Below are positions 29,101 through 37,181 of a stretch of 64,000 bases of DNA, one piece after another. Position numbers and translations under genes: made by a program. The stretch is taken from assembly GCF_034347405.1 (NCBI RefSeq), contig NZ_CP133778.1, positions 2,852,001 through 2,916,000 on the forward strand, in the 5' to 3' direction. Numbering within the stretch: position 1 is the first letter of the stretch; every line of letters begins with the position of its first letter. Source of the DNA: Pseudomonas sp. CCC3.1. Its GTDB lineage: Bacteria > Pseudomonadota > Gammaproteobacteria > Pseudomonadales > Pseudomonadaceae. The notes beneath the pieces are model-generated. The model worked only from the letters and a program-made list of their open reading frames with translations. It was not told the origin of the DNA and did not search any database.

Positions 29101-32100
29101 GCGCACCAAATTGCGTATCACCGCGCAACAGACGGTCGATCAATTGTTGGTTCAGGGTTATCCCGGTTGGCAGACGATTGGCCGCAGCGGCGGCGGCCAG
29201 GGCTTCAGTGCTGCCAACGTTGATGCTGGACACCCCCAGGTTGAGGTGTCGCGTGCCGTAGCGTATTTCATCGCCCATTTGCAGGGTTTGGTCGGTCATG
29301 GCGACGATGCTGCCTTGCGAGTACAGCGATGTCTGCCCGTTGCACGGCGCACTGCTGCACACCGCTAACTGGATACCCAGGCTTTGTGCACCTTGCGATG
29401 AGTTGATCACGTTCAACAAACCATTGGACACCGCCAGCGTGTTGCCTACCGAGCTATACACAAAGCCGTCGCGTGCGTCATAGCTGACATCGCCGCGCCC
29501 AATGGTGTTGATTGAAGCACCCTGCTCCACGGTAATTGCGCCATCCATCGTCACCAGAAACACTTCGGGAGCCGACAAGGTTGACCCTTCACGCAGGGTG
29601 ATAGAGCCGCTGTTGTTCCTGGCAAAGTTAACGTAATTACCCAGCTGTCCGTAGGTGACTTGAGGCAGACCGCCAATGACCAAGCGTCCGGCACCCAAGG
29701 CATTGAGGCTGTCGGCATACACGGTGACGCCTTTAAAATCAGGAGTCGCGGCCTGGCCTGGCGCAACTATTTCGATGCCGCCGGTGCCCATGTTCACCGC
29801 CGCGACGGAGCCTGCATAACCCCCAGTAGCCGCCTCAAAGTGACCGATACCCTCAAAAGAAAACGCACCCGCCCCATTCCCCGGTCGCAGGCCTAGTTTC
29901 AAGGTTCTGGCATCAACCTCCAGCAGCGCCCGAGGCACTCCGAGCCGGGCTGCGTCAGCCGCGGCGAACTGCGCGTAGCTGGTTTCGTTGTACTGGGAAT
30001 AACGGCGCAAGGTTTCAGCCGACGTAAGGATCAACTGACTGGCCGTGCTGTTGCTGATGCCGGTATTGGCAATGGACAGTTGCCCGGCGGTTGACCAGGA
30101 GCCATTGCGCATTTGCTGGGCCGAGCCCTCGGACCCAACCCCGGCCTGGCCGTTGATCTCTACTCGATAAGCACCTGGCATCAAGGCATAAGTGGATGGC
30201 ATCAAGGTGTAGGTACCCGCTGCCAGCCCCGGCACCCCGGCGCCGATGGTGACTTGCTGGCCAATCATCGGGTCCACTGCACCGCCCTCTGGCGCCACCG
30301 GGGCATAGCCCGATTGCACGCCAGGCACAATCGCATAGATCGGGTTGGTGCTCAGTCCCGGCAACACAAAACCGCCGTTGGCGCCGAACTGCACCAGCGG
30401 GTTATAGCGGGCATCGGTAGAGCCGCCGCGTCCGGAAACAAACCCGGCGCCGAGCAGCTCACCGCCACCGGACAGGTCCACTGTGGCCCCAGGCAGTACA
30501 GCCACAGACTGTCCGCCGAGGATCATCCCGACCTGCAGGTCCCCGTTTTGATTCACAATCCCGCCCAGGCCAAGGAGCGTTACAGTTTTGCCATTGTAGG
30601 TGTAGGTCTGGCCATCAACCGTACCGCCGTAAGGCAGCACCAGGCCCTTACCACTGGCCGAGGTCAGGCTGCCGGGCAGCAACTCCACGCGTTTGGAACC
30701 CAGCGTGCCAATTTCGATCAGCCCCAGCGGTGCCCGCACGACCCCGCCCTGCTTGATGATGGCGCCGCCCAGTTGCAGACGACCGAAGGCTGAGTAAGGC
30801 ACAGGGGCATCGCTGTTACCGGTACGACCAATCGTCAAGACGCGCGTCGGGTCGTAGTTGAAACCGCCTTCAGCCTTGGCGTCCAGAAAGCCAGCAATCA
30901 CCCGAGCCCCAACTCCGGTCGCCGGATACAACTGCGCCGCCAGCAGGGTCATATCACCCCGGGTCATCAGTTGGGTGTTGATGCCCAGGCTGAGAGCGTC
31001 CGAGCCCTCAAGGAAGCGCAAATCGCCCTGACTGGTCAGTTGCACATCATCAAAACCGCGACGATCAACCACCAGCGGCATGCCGCCCGGAGTCACGCTG
31101 CTCCGGTTACCGAATTGCACATTGCCGCGCACATCGATCAGGTTGGCGTTGGCATTAAACACCGCCTGACTGGCACGTTCCGACATGCCAGTGACCAACA
31201 CCGGATGTCGATACTGGTCTTTGGCCAGCAGCGGATCGAGGATTCCTGCGAGCAATACATAAGGTGCTGTCAGATTGATCCGGGAGTTGGCGGCTGCGTT
31301 CTCACTGAGGGCCATGGCACCGCTGTACAGGCGCAGGCTCTGGCCCATGTTCAGCGACACATCACCGTCAAAACTCAGCAGGCCATCGGTCAGCACCGCC
31401 AGGTTGTCAAAACCGCCGGAACTGACCTGATCAACCCCCAGACGCGCATGACCGTACTCCAGGCTGGCGGCTGCCGCATCGGCCGTGTCGGCTAACGTGC
31501 TGCTTTGATGATCCTGGCTGAGTACCAGTTCACGGACTTTCAGCACCGTGTCGGTGACAGCGCTTTTCAGGTAGTACGGGCTTTCCAACGCCAGCGACAG
31601 ACTGCCGCCCGCCGCACCGGCGCCCCCGGCATTGGCGATAAAGCTGCCGTCCAGGTACAGGCCATTGTTGGAGGCAAAGGCAATGCTGCCGCCGTTGCTG
31701 GCGACCTGTGTACGACCTTGCCCCGGCACATCGAGCAGCGCTTGGCTGCCGGATGCATCGAGCCGCGCGCCTTCGCGCAGCACCACAAACAGATCACTGG
31801 TTTTGGCAATGCCGGTGGCCAGGTCAATATCGCCGCCAATCGTGATCTTGCCGCCATGGCGCACTTGGCCATACACCTGGCCACGATTGTCGACAGCGGT
31901 CACGGCCCGTGAGGCCACATCAATGACGGCCTGCTCGCCAATCCAGATCGAGCGGCCATGGCCGATGGCTTCGACTCTTTCTGAGTCGGCGTTGGCCAGC
32001 CCCATAAGGGTTACATTGCCCCCCCAGGCAGTGAGCGTGCCGTCGACCGTCAACTGGCCGATGCTGCGCAGATTGATCGCCTGGCCGGGATCAACAGTGA

Positions 32101-35100
32101 CCGCCGCACCTTTGCCCACGACCAGTGAGGTGGTTGCAGCCAAAGCACCTGATGAGATAAGCGAACCGGCGTTCAAATTAAGACTGGCGCCACGGCGCTG
32201 AGTCAGCACGCCCTTGAGCGGATTTTCCTGGTACAGCGCCGGTGTCCAGCGATCCAGCGCGGTAATCGGGTCGCTGCCACTTGGTGTGGTCGCTGCGTGT
32301 TCGCCCTGACGGTAAACCGGCATCGTGACATCGACCTGAGTGCCGTCGGTGACCAACAGCCCTTCGTTGCCGGTAATGTCATAGGCCGAGAAGCCCTTGT
32401 TGAAGAAGTCACCTGCCAAATGCAAGGTATCGGCGTCTGGCGCGGTGGCGCTCTCACCGATCTGCACCTTGCGTGCCTGCACGGCCAACGTACCGCCACC
32501 GCTGACCCCATAACCGCGCAATTCACTGTCCAGCGCAAGCTTGCCGTAAGCCGCAAGCGTCACGTTACCGCCCTTGGCGCCGGTAAACGTGCCGTCCAGC
32601 CCAATCGTGGCCCCGGAAGACACATCCACCACACTGCCTTCAGCCAGCGTCACATCACCGTTACTGCGCAACGACACCTTGCCGCCATTCGAATACGCCA
32701 CGCTGGGGTTGTTGGCGCCGTCCTGCGCCAAGTTGTTCCAGCGCCCGGAAGCGTCAAGCTTGACCCCTTGCGCGACATTGACCCACGCCTGAGTCCCGGT
32801 CGGTGCGTTGAGCAATGCATCGCCCACTGCAAAGCTGCGGTTCACGTCGGGCTGGCTGAGAATGTTGCCTGCATTGATGCTGCCACCGCGGGCCGTCAGG
32901 TTGGCGTTGATGGCCGCCTGCGGGGTGAATAAAGTGATTTCACCCCCATCGGCCACTTTCAGTGCGCCATTGACGGTGATTTGCTGCTTGGCCGAGGCTT
33001 TGATCGCGCCCAGTTCGAAGCCATTGAGTTGGTCACTGTCGAGGATGATCTTGCCCTGACGATCAGCAGGCAATGCCGTGTCCAGGCTCAGGCCATCAGT
33101 GATTTTTTGCGCATTGGACTCGAACAGAATCTCGTCCGCGACCGGGTTCATGCCGAAGCGCAAGGTGCCGGTGCTTTTGTTGAATACGGGCGTGTAGCTG
33201 CCAATGATCAGTTGTGCACGCTGGGCCGCAGCCTTTTGCGCCTGCTGATAGCCGTCGATATTGAGCGTCGGGGTCTTGATCTGGCGCTCACCCTGGAATA
33301 CATCACTGATCAACTGACCTTCAAGCACCGCGCTGGAGGTGCCGATCACCAGCTTGCCAGCGTCACGACCTACGGTATAACCCGCCTCGTAGCGGCGTTG
33401 CGAAGCAATCAGGGGGTTGTAGTAGTAGTCGGTACGGCCCCAACGCGCGTTGGTGTCTTCATAGCCCTTGTAGAAACCGCTATAGAGAATGTCGCCCGGT
33501 GCCTTGGACAACTCATACAGACGCCCATCCGGGCCTTTAAGCCAGGTTTGCTGAATGTAGCCACCCTGCACGTCCACCGTACCGCCCGACAAGTTGAACT
33601 GGGCATTTTTCTCGGTAACCACTTCCTTGCCCGTGAACGTCAGCGTGCCGCCCTGAGCCATCCACTCGCTGACGGTATGCCCTTGGGTGCCAAGATAACC
33701 GCCGACTTCCAGCAAACCACCGGCGGTGTACCAGCGATCTGTGGCGTAACCGTTGGTGCCCGCCGGGACGAACACCAATTCGCGCAAATCGACCCATACA
33801 TCGTTGTTGGCCAGCTTGCCGCCTTCACGGTTCACCGGCGCATCGCGCTGCTCGTTACCCTGAACGTTGATCTTGATGTTGTTGGATTCCATCGACACCT
33901 TGACGCCAACCGCGCCAGACACGTCAATCATTGCCCCATCGCGAACCAGACTGCGCTGGCCCGCTGTGACCGCAACCTGACCACCCGTGGCCAAGGTGGT
34001 GGAACCGTCCTTGAACTCCACGGTGCCGCCGCTGACGATCTCGACCCGCGACTGGTCGATACGATCAGTGATGGTGCTCAGGTTGTTAAACAGCCCGGTG
34101 GCGTTGTTGACCGCATTTGGGCGACCGTCGAGGTTGATCAGGCCGTTATCACGCTGGCTGTTAAGCGCCGTGGCGTCGGTACCGTCCAGCAAAATGGCCG
34201 TGGTGCTGCCCTTGCCCAGGGTGACAGTGCCAGTGCTGTCAGTGATCGGGTTCAACAGGTGAATCGTGCCTCGGGTATCCACCGAAGTGCTGGCCAAGGC
34301 CACACCGTTTTGCTCGACCTTGTGCCCGGTCAGCGTGATGTCACCGGTCGAGGCCATGATCAGCCCGTTGTTGCTGACCTTACCGGCCGTGCTACCGGCC
34401 TTGAAGCTGGTGGCAACTTCATTGCCACGGGTAGTGGAATTCTGGTTACCCGAGGTACCGACGCCCCGGCGGATATAAAAACTGTCGCCCGCGGCGAGTG
34501 TGGTCTGCCCTTTGGCAGTGATGAGGGTGCCGGAGTTTTCAACCTCCGAGCCCAACAAAATTGCGTAACCACCCGAGTCGGTGGACAGCGTTGCAGCGTG
34601 GGTTTGAATCACCGCACCGTTCTGCACCTCAACCTTGCCAGCGGCATCGGTGAAGGTTGGCTTGGAACCGTTTGCATCGACATAAATCCCGCGCTGGGTG
34701 AACTGATCGTCGGTGATGGTGGCCGCACCGGCAACCAGGTTACGTACGTTGACCTGGCTGGTACCGGTGAAGACCACACCGTTGCGGTTCATGATCATCA
34801 CCGTGCCGGCGCCTTTGATCTGCCCCTGAATTTCACTCGGTTTGGCGTTGGGATCATTGACCCGGTTCAGCGCAGCCCAGTTGGACTGCTGCTGGAAATC
34901 GACCGTGGTATTGCGCCCCACGTTGAAGGTTTCCCAGTTGAGGATCGCCTTGTCAGCGGTCTGCTCAATGGTCACTGTGGTCTTGCCACCGACTTGCGTT
35001 TGGGTCGGGCCTTTGGCGTTGGTCCAGCCTTGGGTCAGGCTGTTATCGACCTGCAAACCGCCTTTGCCTAGGCCATCAGGAACGCTTGACACCTGGCCTA

Positions 35101-35437
35101 ACGCCGCTTGGCGCCCGGCAGCTTGAGCGGCTTGTTGAGCGGCAATCGCTGCAACGCTGGTGTTGAGGGTGGTCAGGGACCGTTGCAACTGCTGGTTGGC
35201 CTTGGCCTGCTGATTCAGCGACGGGATTGTCGGCATCTGCGCGTTGTTGCGCGCAGCGGTGGCGGCCTGAGAGGCGCCTTTGTCGGCGAACCAGCCAGAA
35301 CTGAACGCCGTTGCACCGTGGGCGCTGCCTGCGACCATCAGCAAGGCGATGGCGTGGGCCAATGGCTTGAGCCGCAGGATCGTCGGGCCGACTTGGCCTT
35401 GAGCATTTGGGTTAATCGGTAGTTTGCAACGGGCCAT
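23105..35437 (-). CDS. Giant TpsA exoprotein 2, filamentous-haemagglutinin type (PdtA-like)
   Basis: A 4110-residue paralogue of the exoprotein encoded just downstream, with the same order: signal peptide core LKPLAHAIALLMVAGSAHG, TPS domain with MIMNRNGVVFTGTSQVNVRN, long beta-helix, DUF3739-like region and Ala/Ser/Gln tail ending ERRQISL. The ends are near-identical to the paralogue, while the middle is a mosaic. Segments around residues 1390-1530 and 2990-3060 differ strongly in sequence and length. One Cys pair (CDDAPYYC, near 3035) replaces the two pairs of the paralogue there; the CSSAPC pair near 2025 is shared in position. I count six RGD triplets against one in the paralogue. It is the first exoprotein gene after the sigma/anti-sigma operon and probably its main target. 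The single downstream tpsB gene is the likely transporter. Confidence 0.93.
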   Translation of the reverse strand: MARCKLPINPNAQGQVGPTILRLKPLAHAIALLMVAGSAHGATAFSSGWFADKGASQAATAARNNAQMPTIPSLNQQAKANQQLQRSLTTLNTSVAAIAAQQAAQAAGRQAALGQVSSVPDGLGKGGLQVDNSLTQGWTNAKGPTQTQVGGKTTVTIEQTADKAILNWETFNVGRNTTVDFQQQSNWAALNRVNDPNAKPSEIQGQIKGAGTVMIMNRNGVVFTGTSQVNVRNLVAGAATITDDQFTQRGIYVDANGSKPTFTDAAGKVEVQNGAVIQTHAATLSTDSGGYAILLGSEVENSGTLITAKGQTTLAAGDSFYIRRGVGTSGNQNSTTRGNEVATSFKAGSTAGKVSNNGLIMASTGDITLTGHKVEQNGVALASTSVDTRGTIHLLNPITDSTGTVTLGKGSTTAILLDGTDATALNSQRDNGLINLDGRPNAVNNATGLFNNLSTITDRIDQSRVEIVSGGTVEFKDGSTTLATGGQVAVTAGQRSLVRDGAMIDVSGAVGVKVSMESNNIKINVQGNEQRDAPVNREGGKLANNDVWVDLRELVFVPAGTNGYATDRWYTAGGLLEVGGYLGTQGHTVSEWMAQGGTLTFTGKEVVTEKNAQFNLSGGTVDVQGGYIQQTWLKGPDGRLYELSKAPGDILYSGFYKGYEDTNARWGRTDYYYNPLIASQRRYEAGYTVGRDAGKLVIGTSSAVLEGQLISDVFQGERQIKTPTLNIDGYQQAQKAAAQRAQLIIGSYTPVFNKSTGTLRFGMNPVADEILFESNAQKITDGLSLDTALPADRQGKIILDSDQLNGFELGAIKASAKQQITVNGALKVADGGEITLFTPQAAINANLTARGGSINAGNILSQPDVNRSFAVGDALLNAPTGTQAWVNVAQGVKLDASGRWNNLAQDGANNPSVAYSNGGKVSLRSNGDVTLAEGSVVDVSSGATIGLDGTFTGAKGGNVTLAAYGKLALDSELRGYGVSGGGTLAVQARKVQIGESATAPDADTLHLAGDFFNKGFSAYDITGNEGLLVTDGTQVDVTMPVYRQGEHAATTPSGSDPITALDRWTPALYQENPLKGVLTQRRGASLNLNAGSLISSGALAATTSLVVGKGAAVTVDPGQAINLRSIGQLTVDGTLTAWGGNVTLMGLANADSERVEAIGHGRSIWIGEQAVIDVASRAVTAVDNRGQVYGQVRHGGKITIGGDIDLATGIAKTSDLFVVLREGARLDASGSQALLDVPGQGRTQVASNGGSIAFASNNGLYLDGSFIANAGGAGAAGGSLSLALESPYYLKSAVTDTVLKVRELVLSQDHQSSTLADTADAAAASLEYGHARLGVDQVSSGGFDNLAVLTDGLLSFDGDVSLNMGQSLRLYSGAMALSENAAANSRINLTAPYVLLAGILDPLLAKDQYRHPVLVTGMSERASQAVFNANANLIDVRGNVQFGNRSSVTPGGMPLVVDRRGFDDVQLTSQGDLRFLEGSDALSLGINTQLMTRGDMTLLAAQLYPATGVGARVIAGFLDAKAEGGFNYDPTRVLTIGRTGNSDAPVPYSAFGRLQLGGAIIKQGGVVRAPLGLIEIGTLGSKRVELLPGSLTSASGKGLVLPYGGTVDGQTYTYNGKTVTLLGLGGIVNQNGDLQVGMILGGQSVAVLPGATVDLSGGGELLGAGFVSGRGGSTDARYNPLVQFGANGGFVLPGLSTNPIYAIVPGVQSGYAPVAPEGGAVDPMIGQQVTIGAGVPGLAAGTYTLMPSTYALMPGAYRVEINGQAGVGSEGSAQQMRNGSWSTAGQLSIANTGISNSTASQLILTSAETLRRYSQYNETSYAQFAAADAARLGVPRALLEVDARTLKLGLRPGNGAGAFSFEGIGHFEAATGGYAGSVAAVNMGTGGIEIVAPGQAATPDFKGVTVYADSLNALGAGRLVIGGLPQVTYGQLGNYVNFARNNSGSITLREGSTLSAPEVFLVTMDGAITVEQGASINTIGRGDVSYDARDGFVYSSVGNTLAVSNGLLNVINSSQGAQSLGIQLAVCSSAPCNGQTSLYSQGSIVAMTDQTLQMGDEIRYGTRHLNLGVSSINVGSTEALAAAAAANRLPTGITLNQQLIDRLLRGDTQFGAPALETLQLSARDSFNFYGTTALDTYDAVTGKSLLNNLMISTPAIYGSGSTSDVATIHTANLIWQGSGSLASAPVEGGAGTGSGRLDINSESIKFGYGNFAQPSKSKSLDRLALGFANVNLNASQQITANYTGSLSVYQSQGAFDPLDGFAYTGGNLNILTPLMTGEAGSINRITAGGAINISASAGTYGDVKGLGGELSLKGDSIRLASAVVLPSGKVTLDARGDVVLTDEALIDVSGRAIAFNDVTKYAAGGDVLLESRTGNVLQAAGSTINLSATYNQAGKLRAVAVDSGAGIVDLAGKILGSSSGVYDAGGTWVPYLAGAVEIQAQRLGASASLNEQFAALNQRLNQGEVFGARSFQIKQGDLVIGNDVKANNVSVSLDNGSLRVSGRVDASGERVGTIALAAKRGLTLDGTAVLDAHGSQLRVDSYGKIIDSPNRAIVVLSSGEGQLTLNDGVHIDVRHGTAGTPGNDGRNRGTLELNAPRLNNTDIAIDARGQLTIQGARSIALNGMARYDDAPTNTDATASGRPYQVIDQAYLDQKHALSVQFINAALSNKDLMNNRLSGLNNATYADAFHLRPGVEIVSKTPGGDLVVQGDLDLSGYRYASLNPHTQKNNAVYGSGEVGSLTLRAGGDLNIYGSINDGFAPPPATDDDNGWVLLPGIDYTNGTRVIPGSGVTLADGTLFPGGSTLNFDLPMKAVALGAGTRLPVAATLTQPLTLPAGTVLAAAVRDATGNVLITAGTLLSQSQTLPAGTVLDAGSMFSSFFNVGAMIWPKGVPLPAAINPNGTNAVTLNGSKVLPRGALLPAGTDVKLPDGATSVQLRVEEAGSQGKNWGIAPMLTEGSQAWSVRLVAGADTQAADSRQLQPNPLSGNLRLADSHFGSYGVGSLVWTLDGSMDWFGDDSMVGQPIDFVNDAYPGMCDDAPYYCASGGGPYTLEQGGSTRFSVIRTGAADLELLAGGNLSMESLFGVYTAGSSSTATSANDPYNLARAVGENGKVLANAGGNEQWVDGGSESLYRAWYPDGGGNLLLKVGGNLTGDIIGTAPIGYMRRVKSDLGHDTANVGDWLWRQGNTLSGSQAQATAWWINFGSYTVNMSPNGGSDQMTGFTGFGTLGGGNLDVDVRGDAGISKPLGFGDQSLNGRSQGLVMAVGSTGRVGADGSLQLTGGGDLNLRVGGSVNGGSDVYRDHLNGAVVNVRGHVQMTSGDLGSLTLRYGIKSGNQSPSEVRAIDALRSTSGIAAGGMTLLPGDATFSLATRGDLVVQDVADPGRASQMNTLTYQKGDTSGIGQSWFSLWTSRTAVDLFSGGGNLTPLTGTAETDMAAVYPATLRAVAANGSLYYGSSSAFNTDDKMLRALVLAPSANGQLELLAGDSIYGGALSISRSSAAPDTMATIWKPAYLGFISKGAVQGSGNLASDGNVARFGLHPLFAFGPNTASMAWGEALEPARFYALNGDLLGISSGRILSITSSNDPRYRQTYYEGAGAVWMLAGRDIVSSGTPLSGAIGGLSDTGEYTLTGNLFVHDNPNDVSIVSAGRDILFSNFKVAGPGTLELTAGRNILMEDKVSVTSLGGVAPGDSRPGASIVMQAGFGPNGADFQHFVEAYLNPANQVSLGEPLSVQGGKVAKTYENELLTWLAERFGFVGDSAQARVFYAALPAEQQRVFAREVYFAELKASGREYNQQGGVRQGSYVRGRAAIAALFPEQDVAGNPITYKGDITMFGGAGVHTDFGGSIQLLTPGGGQTFGIEGIAPPASAGIITQGAGDISLYSLESILLGQSRIMTTFGGSIMGWSGQGDINAGRGSKTTVVYTPPKRVYDNWGNVGLAPSVPSTGAGIATLNPIPEVPAGDIDLIAPLGTIDAGEAGIRVSGNINIAALRVVNAANIQTQGKSSGVPVSATVNTGALSSASSAGSAAAQAADSAARNQQAAARQARASIVTVEVLSFGSEPVQHDVEQTPKTTGYNPNSPVQILGAGPLSEHAQASLTDEERRQISL

Positions 35438-35516
35438 CTGGAATCTTCCTCATGGTTTCTCGCCGTGGGGCAAGCGTTTCATATAGGAGATAGGCAGTTT
35501 TCAGAGGGCTGGACTG
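35438..35516 (-). promoter_or_regulatory. tpsA2 leader with hairpin 21 nt before the start codon
   Basis: On the minus strand CTTGCC-CCAC-GGCGAG (35459-35474) forms a stem at exactly the same distance from the ATG as in tpsA1, with base changes on both sides of the stem. GAGGAAG is the ribosome site. Farther up, CAGCCCTC (around 35505) and a CCTATA element about 16 nt downstream of it are candidates for promoter elements of the ECF sigma factor, but this is a guess from conservation between two copies. Confidence 0.55.
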
Positions 35517-35595
35517 AATGCCCGTCATCAAAAATTCACAATGGATGGCTGAAGAGATTCATCGTTTATGGGGGAGAAATCGTATGTGCAGTCGC

Positions 35596-35659
35596 GGCCG
35601 AAGGCTGCGATCTGGCGCAGTGGCGCAGTGGCGCACCTGCTAGATCGCAGCCTTCGGTC
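35596..35659. repeat. Inverted repeat, 18-bp arms
   Basis: GGCCGAAGGCTGCGATCT (35596-35613) and AGATCGCAGCCTTCGGTC (35642-35659) pair with one mismatch. The spacer holds a short GGCGCAGT tandem. It lies 10 nt after the stop of the anti-sigma gene and could end that transcript. The left arm matches the core of the tandem repeat block at 9378-9747. Confidence 0.85.
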
Positions 35660-35668
35660 TGTTTGTCG

Positions 35669-36598
35669 CTAGCTCAACAACACAACCCCTCCCGGCAATT
35701 GAGTGCATTTGGCGCCATATGCATCCCGAATCATAAACGCCACGCCAGGCAGTTGTTGCAGGCTGAACCGCGCCTGCACCCGGCGCTTGCCCAGTTCGCT
35801 GTTGAGCAGCACCAGCATCCCCGGCCGGTATCGATTGATCTCGCTGACAACACTCGCCAATGTCGCGTTGTTGAACACCAGCACCTGCTCACGCCAGGCA
35901 ACCACCGCCTGCGTATCCACCGCCAACGGATCTTGGGCACCGGCGGCGTTGTAGGTCAGTTGGCGACCACTGTCCAGACGGATATTGCGCCCGCCGACGT
36001 CCACGGCAACGGAACCCTCAACACAGGTCACGCAGACGCTGTTATCGGTATTGCGCACGTTAAAGCGTGCGTGTGCGCTGCTCAACCAGCCAGCCCCCGC
36101 TTGAACCCTGAGCGGTTGCGCGGCATTGGCCAGCACTTCCACTTCGCCTTCCAGCAACTCGATGCCCTGATTGCGACGGCTGATGCGGGTTTGGGTATTG
36201 AGTTCAAGGCGTACGCCGTCACTCAAGTTCACGCCCCGCTGCTCGCCAACTTCTGTGCGATAGTCAGCCGTCAACCCGTCAAAACCGCCCGGCGCAGAGA
36301 CCTGTACCAAAACGATCGCGGCCGAGGCGGCAATGGCCGTTCCAAGGAACGCACGACGCCCGACGTTGCGCGGCGGCTGTTGCACGTCTGCTGCGGCCGG
36401 CGCCAGTTGCTGCCACAACACCTTGGCCTGCTCAAAGACCTGTGCATGTTCCGGGCTTTGCGCACACCAGAGTTTCAGGGCCTTGGCGTCAGCGACGGTG
36501 GCGTGCCCTGAGGTCAGCAGAACCAGCCAGTCCCGGGCTTCTTTACGCAATTGGCTGTCTGACAGATCCCGGGATGAGGGAAACCTAAAAATATTCAA
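35669..36598 (-). CDS. FecR-type anti-sigma factor / sigma regulator (VreR-like)
   Basis: A 309-residue protein with the usual FecR layout: a cytosolic DUF4880 segment at about 14-57 (LRKEARDWLVLLTSGHATVA, WCAQSPEHAQVFEQ), one membrane helix at about 82-102 (RRAFLGTAIAASAAIVLVQV), a periplasmic FecR domain at about 113-205 (YRTEVGEQRGVNLSDGVRLE, CVTCVEGSVAV) and a C-terminal DUF4974 domain (VVSEINRYRPGMLVLLNSEL). Such proteins hold the ECF sigma factor and receive the signal from the STN domain of a partner. It lies 37 nt after the sigma gene and just upstream of tpsA2. Two Cys residues in CVTC are unusual for the family and might form a disulfide in the periplasm. Confidence 0.93.
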   Translation of the reverse strand: MNIFRFPSSRDLSDSQLRKEARDWLVLLTSGHATVADAKALKLWCAQSPEHAQVFEQAKVLWQQLAPAAADVQQPPRNVGRRAFLGTAIAASAAIVLVQVSAPGGFDGLTADYRTEVGEQRGVNLSDGVRLELNTQTRISRRNQGIELLEGEVEVLANAAQPLRVQAGAGWLSSAHARFNVRNTDNSVCVTCVEGSVAVDVGGRNIRLDSGRQLTYNAAGAQDPLAVDTQAVVAWREQVLVFNNATLASVVSEINRYRPGMLVLLNSELGKRRVQARFSLQQLPGVAFMIRDAYGAKCTQLPGGVVLLS

Positions 36599-36635
36599 GC
36601 GCGTACATTCTCACGGATTATCAGGGACTCATTAC

Positions 36636-37181
36636 TTAAGACGGTTTTCCGGCCCCGGGACCGAACCGCTGAATGACTTTTCTTTCCAAACGCTTTGCGC
36701 AGAAGCCCAAAGCGGCCTTGATTTCCTTCTCGACCATGCGCGTAGAAATGCCAAAGCGTCGGGAGATTTCCAGGTGCGGCGCCTCTTCAAGACGCGCCGC
36801 CAGCAAGATTTTGCGCTGGCGCGGCGGCAGCGCATAGAGGGCCTTGATCAACGACTGGATTTCTTTCTGCCCGCCGACCACCCGAGACGGGTCAAGGGCT
36901 TCATCGCTGGGTTGTAACAAGTCTGAAATCTCGCTGCCGGTCAGCAGTCGCGCATCGGCCTGGCGACGGTCGGCGGCGATGTTCAAGGCCATACGGTAAA
37001 GGTAGGCGTTGGGTTGCAGGAGGTTGGGCGGCACCTCCATGCGGTCTACCCGCAAATAGGTTTCGTGCAGCACATCGCAGGCCAGGTCTTCGGAACCCAG
37101 GCGCTTGCGCAAACGCACCTTGAAGTCTTCGTAAGACGCCAGAAACAAACTGACCATTGTGCTGTGCCCGGTCTCTTTCAT
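36636..37181 (-). CDS. FecI-type ECF sigma factor (VreI-like)
   Basis: The chosen ATG at 37181 overlaps the stop of the upstream STN gene as ATGA; an in-frame start at 37211 lies inside that gene and is less likely. The 181-residue product has sigma region 2 at about 20-80 (ACDVLHETYLRVDRME, NAYLYRMALNIAADRRQADA) and region 4 at about 115-170 (ALYALPPRQRKILLAARLEE, EISRRFGISTRMVEKEIKAA). It belongs to the iron-starvation (FecI/VreI) branch. Its probable targets are its own neighbourhood, mainly tpsA2 and the secretion genes. In P. aeruginosa VreI controls the adjacent secretion genes, as I remember the family. Confidence 0.93.
   Translation of the reverse strand: MKETGHSTMVSLFLASYEDFKVRLRKRLGSEDLACDVLHETYLRVDRMEVPPNLLQPNAYLYRMALNIAADRRQADARLLTGSEISDLLQPSDEALDPSRVVGGQKEIQSLIKALYALPPRQRKILLAARLEEAPHLEISRRFGISTRMVEKEIKAALGFCAKRLERKVIQRFGPGAGKPS

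Noticed and set aside
32981..35071. Long open frame of 696 codons on the plus strand opposite tpsA2, with similar ones opposite tpsA1 (21083-22585)
   Set aside because: The frames lie wholly inside strongly supported exoprotein genes, lack signal or domain features, and occur at matching places in both paralogues because the coding strand is GC-rich and biased.
35690..36511. Plus-strand frame over the anti-sigma gene (start at 35465)
   Set aside because: It runs through the inverted repeat and opposite the FecR-type gene and shows no protein features.
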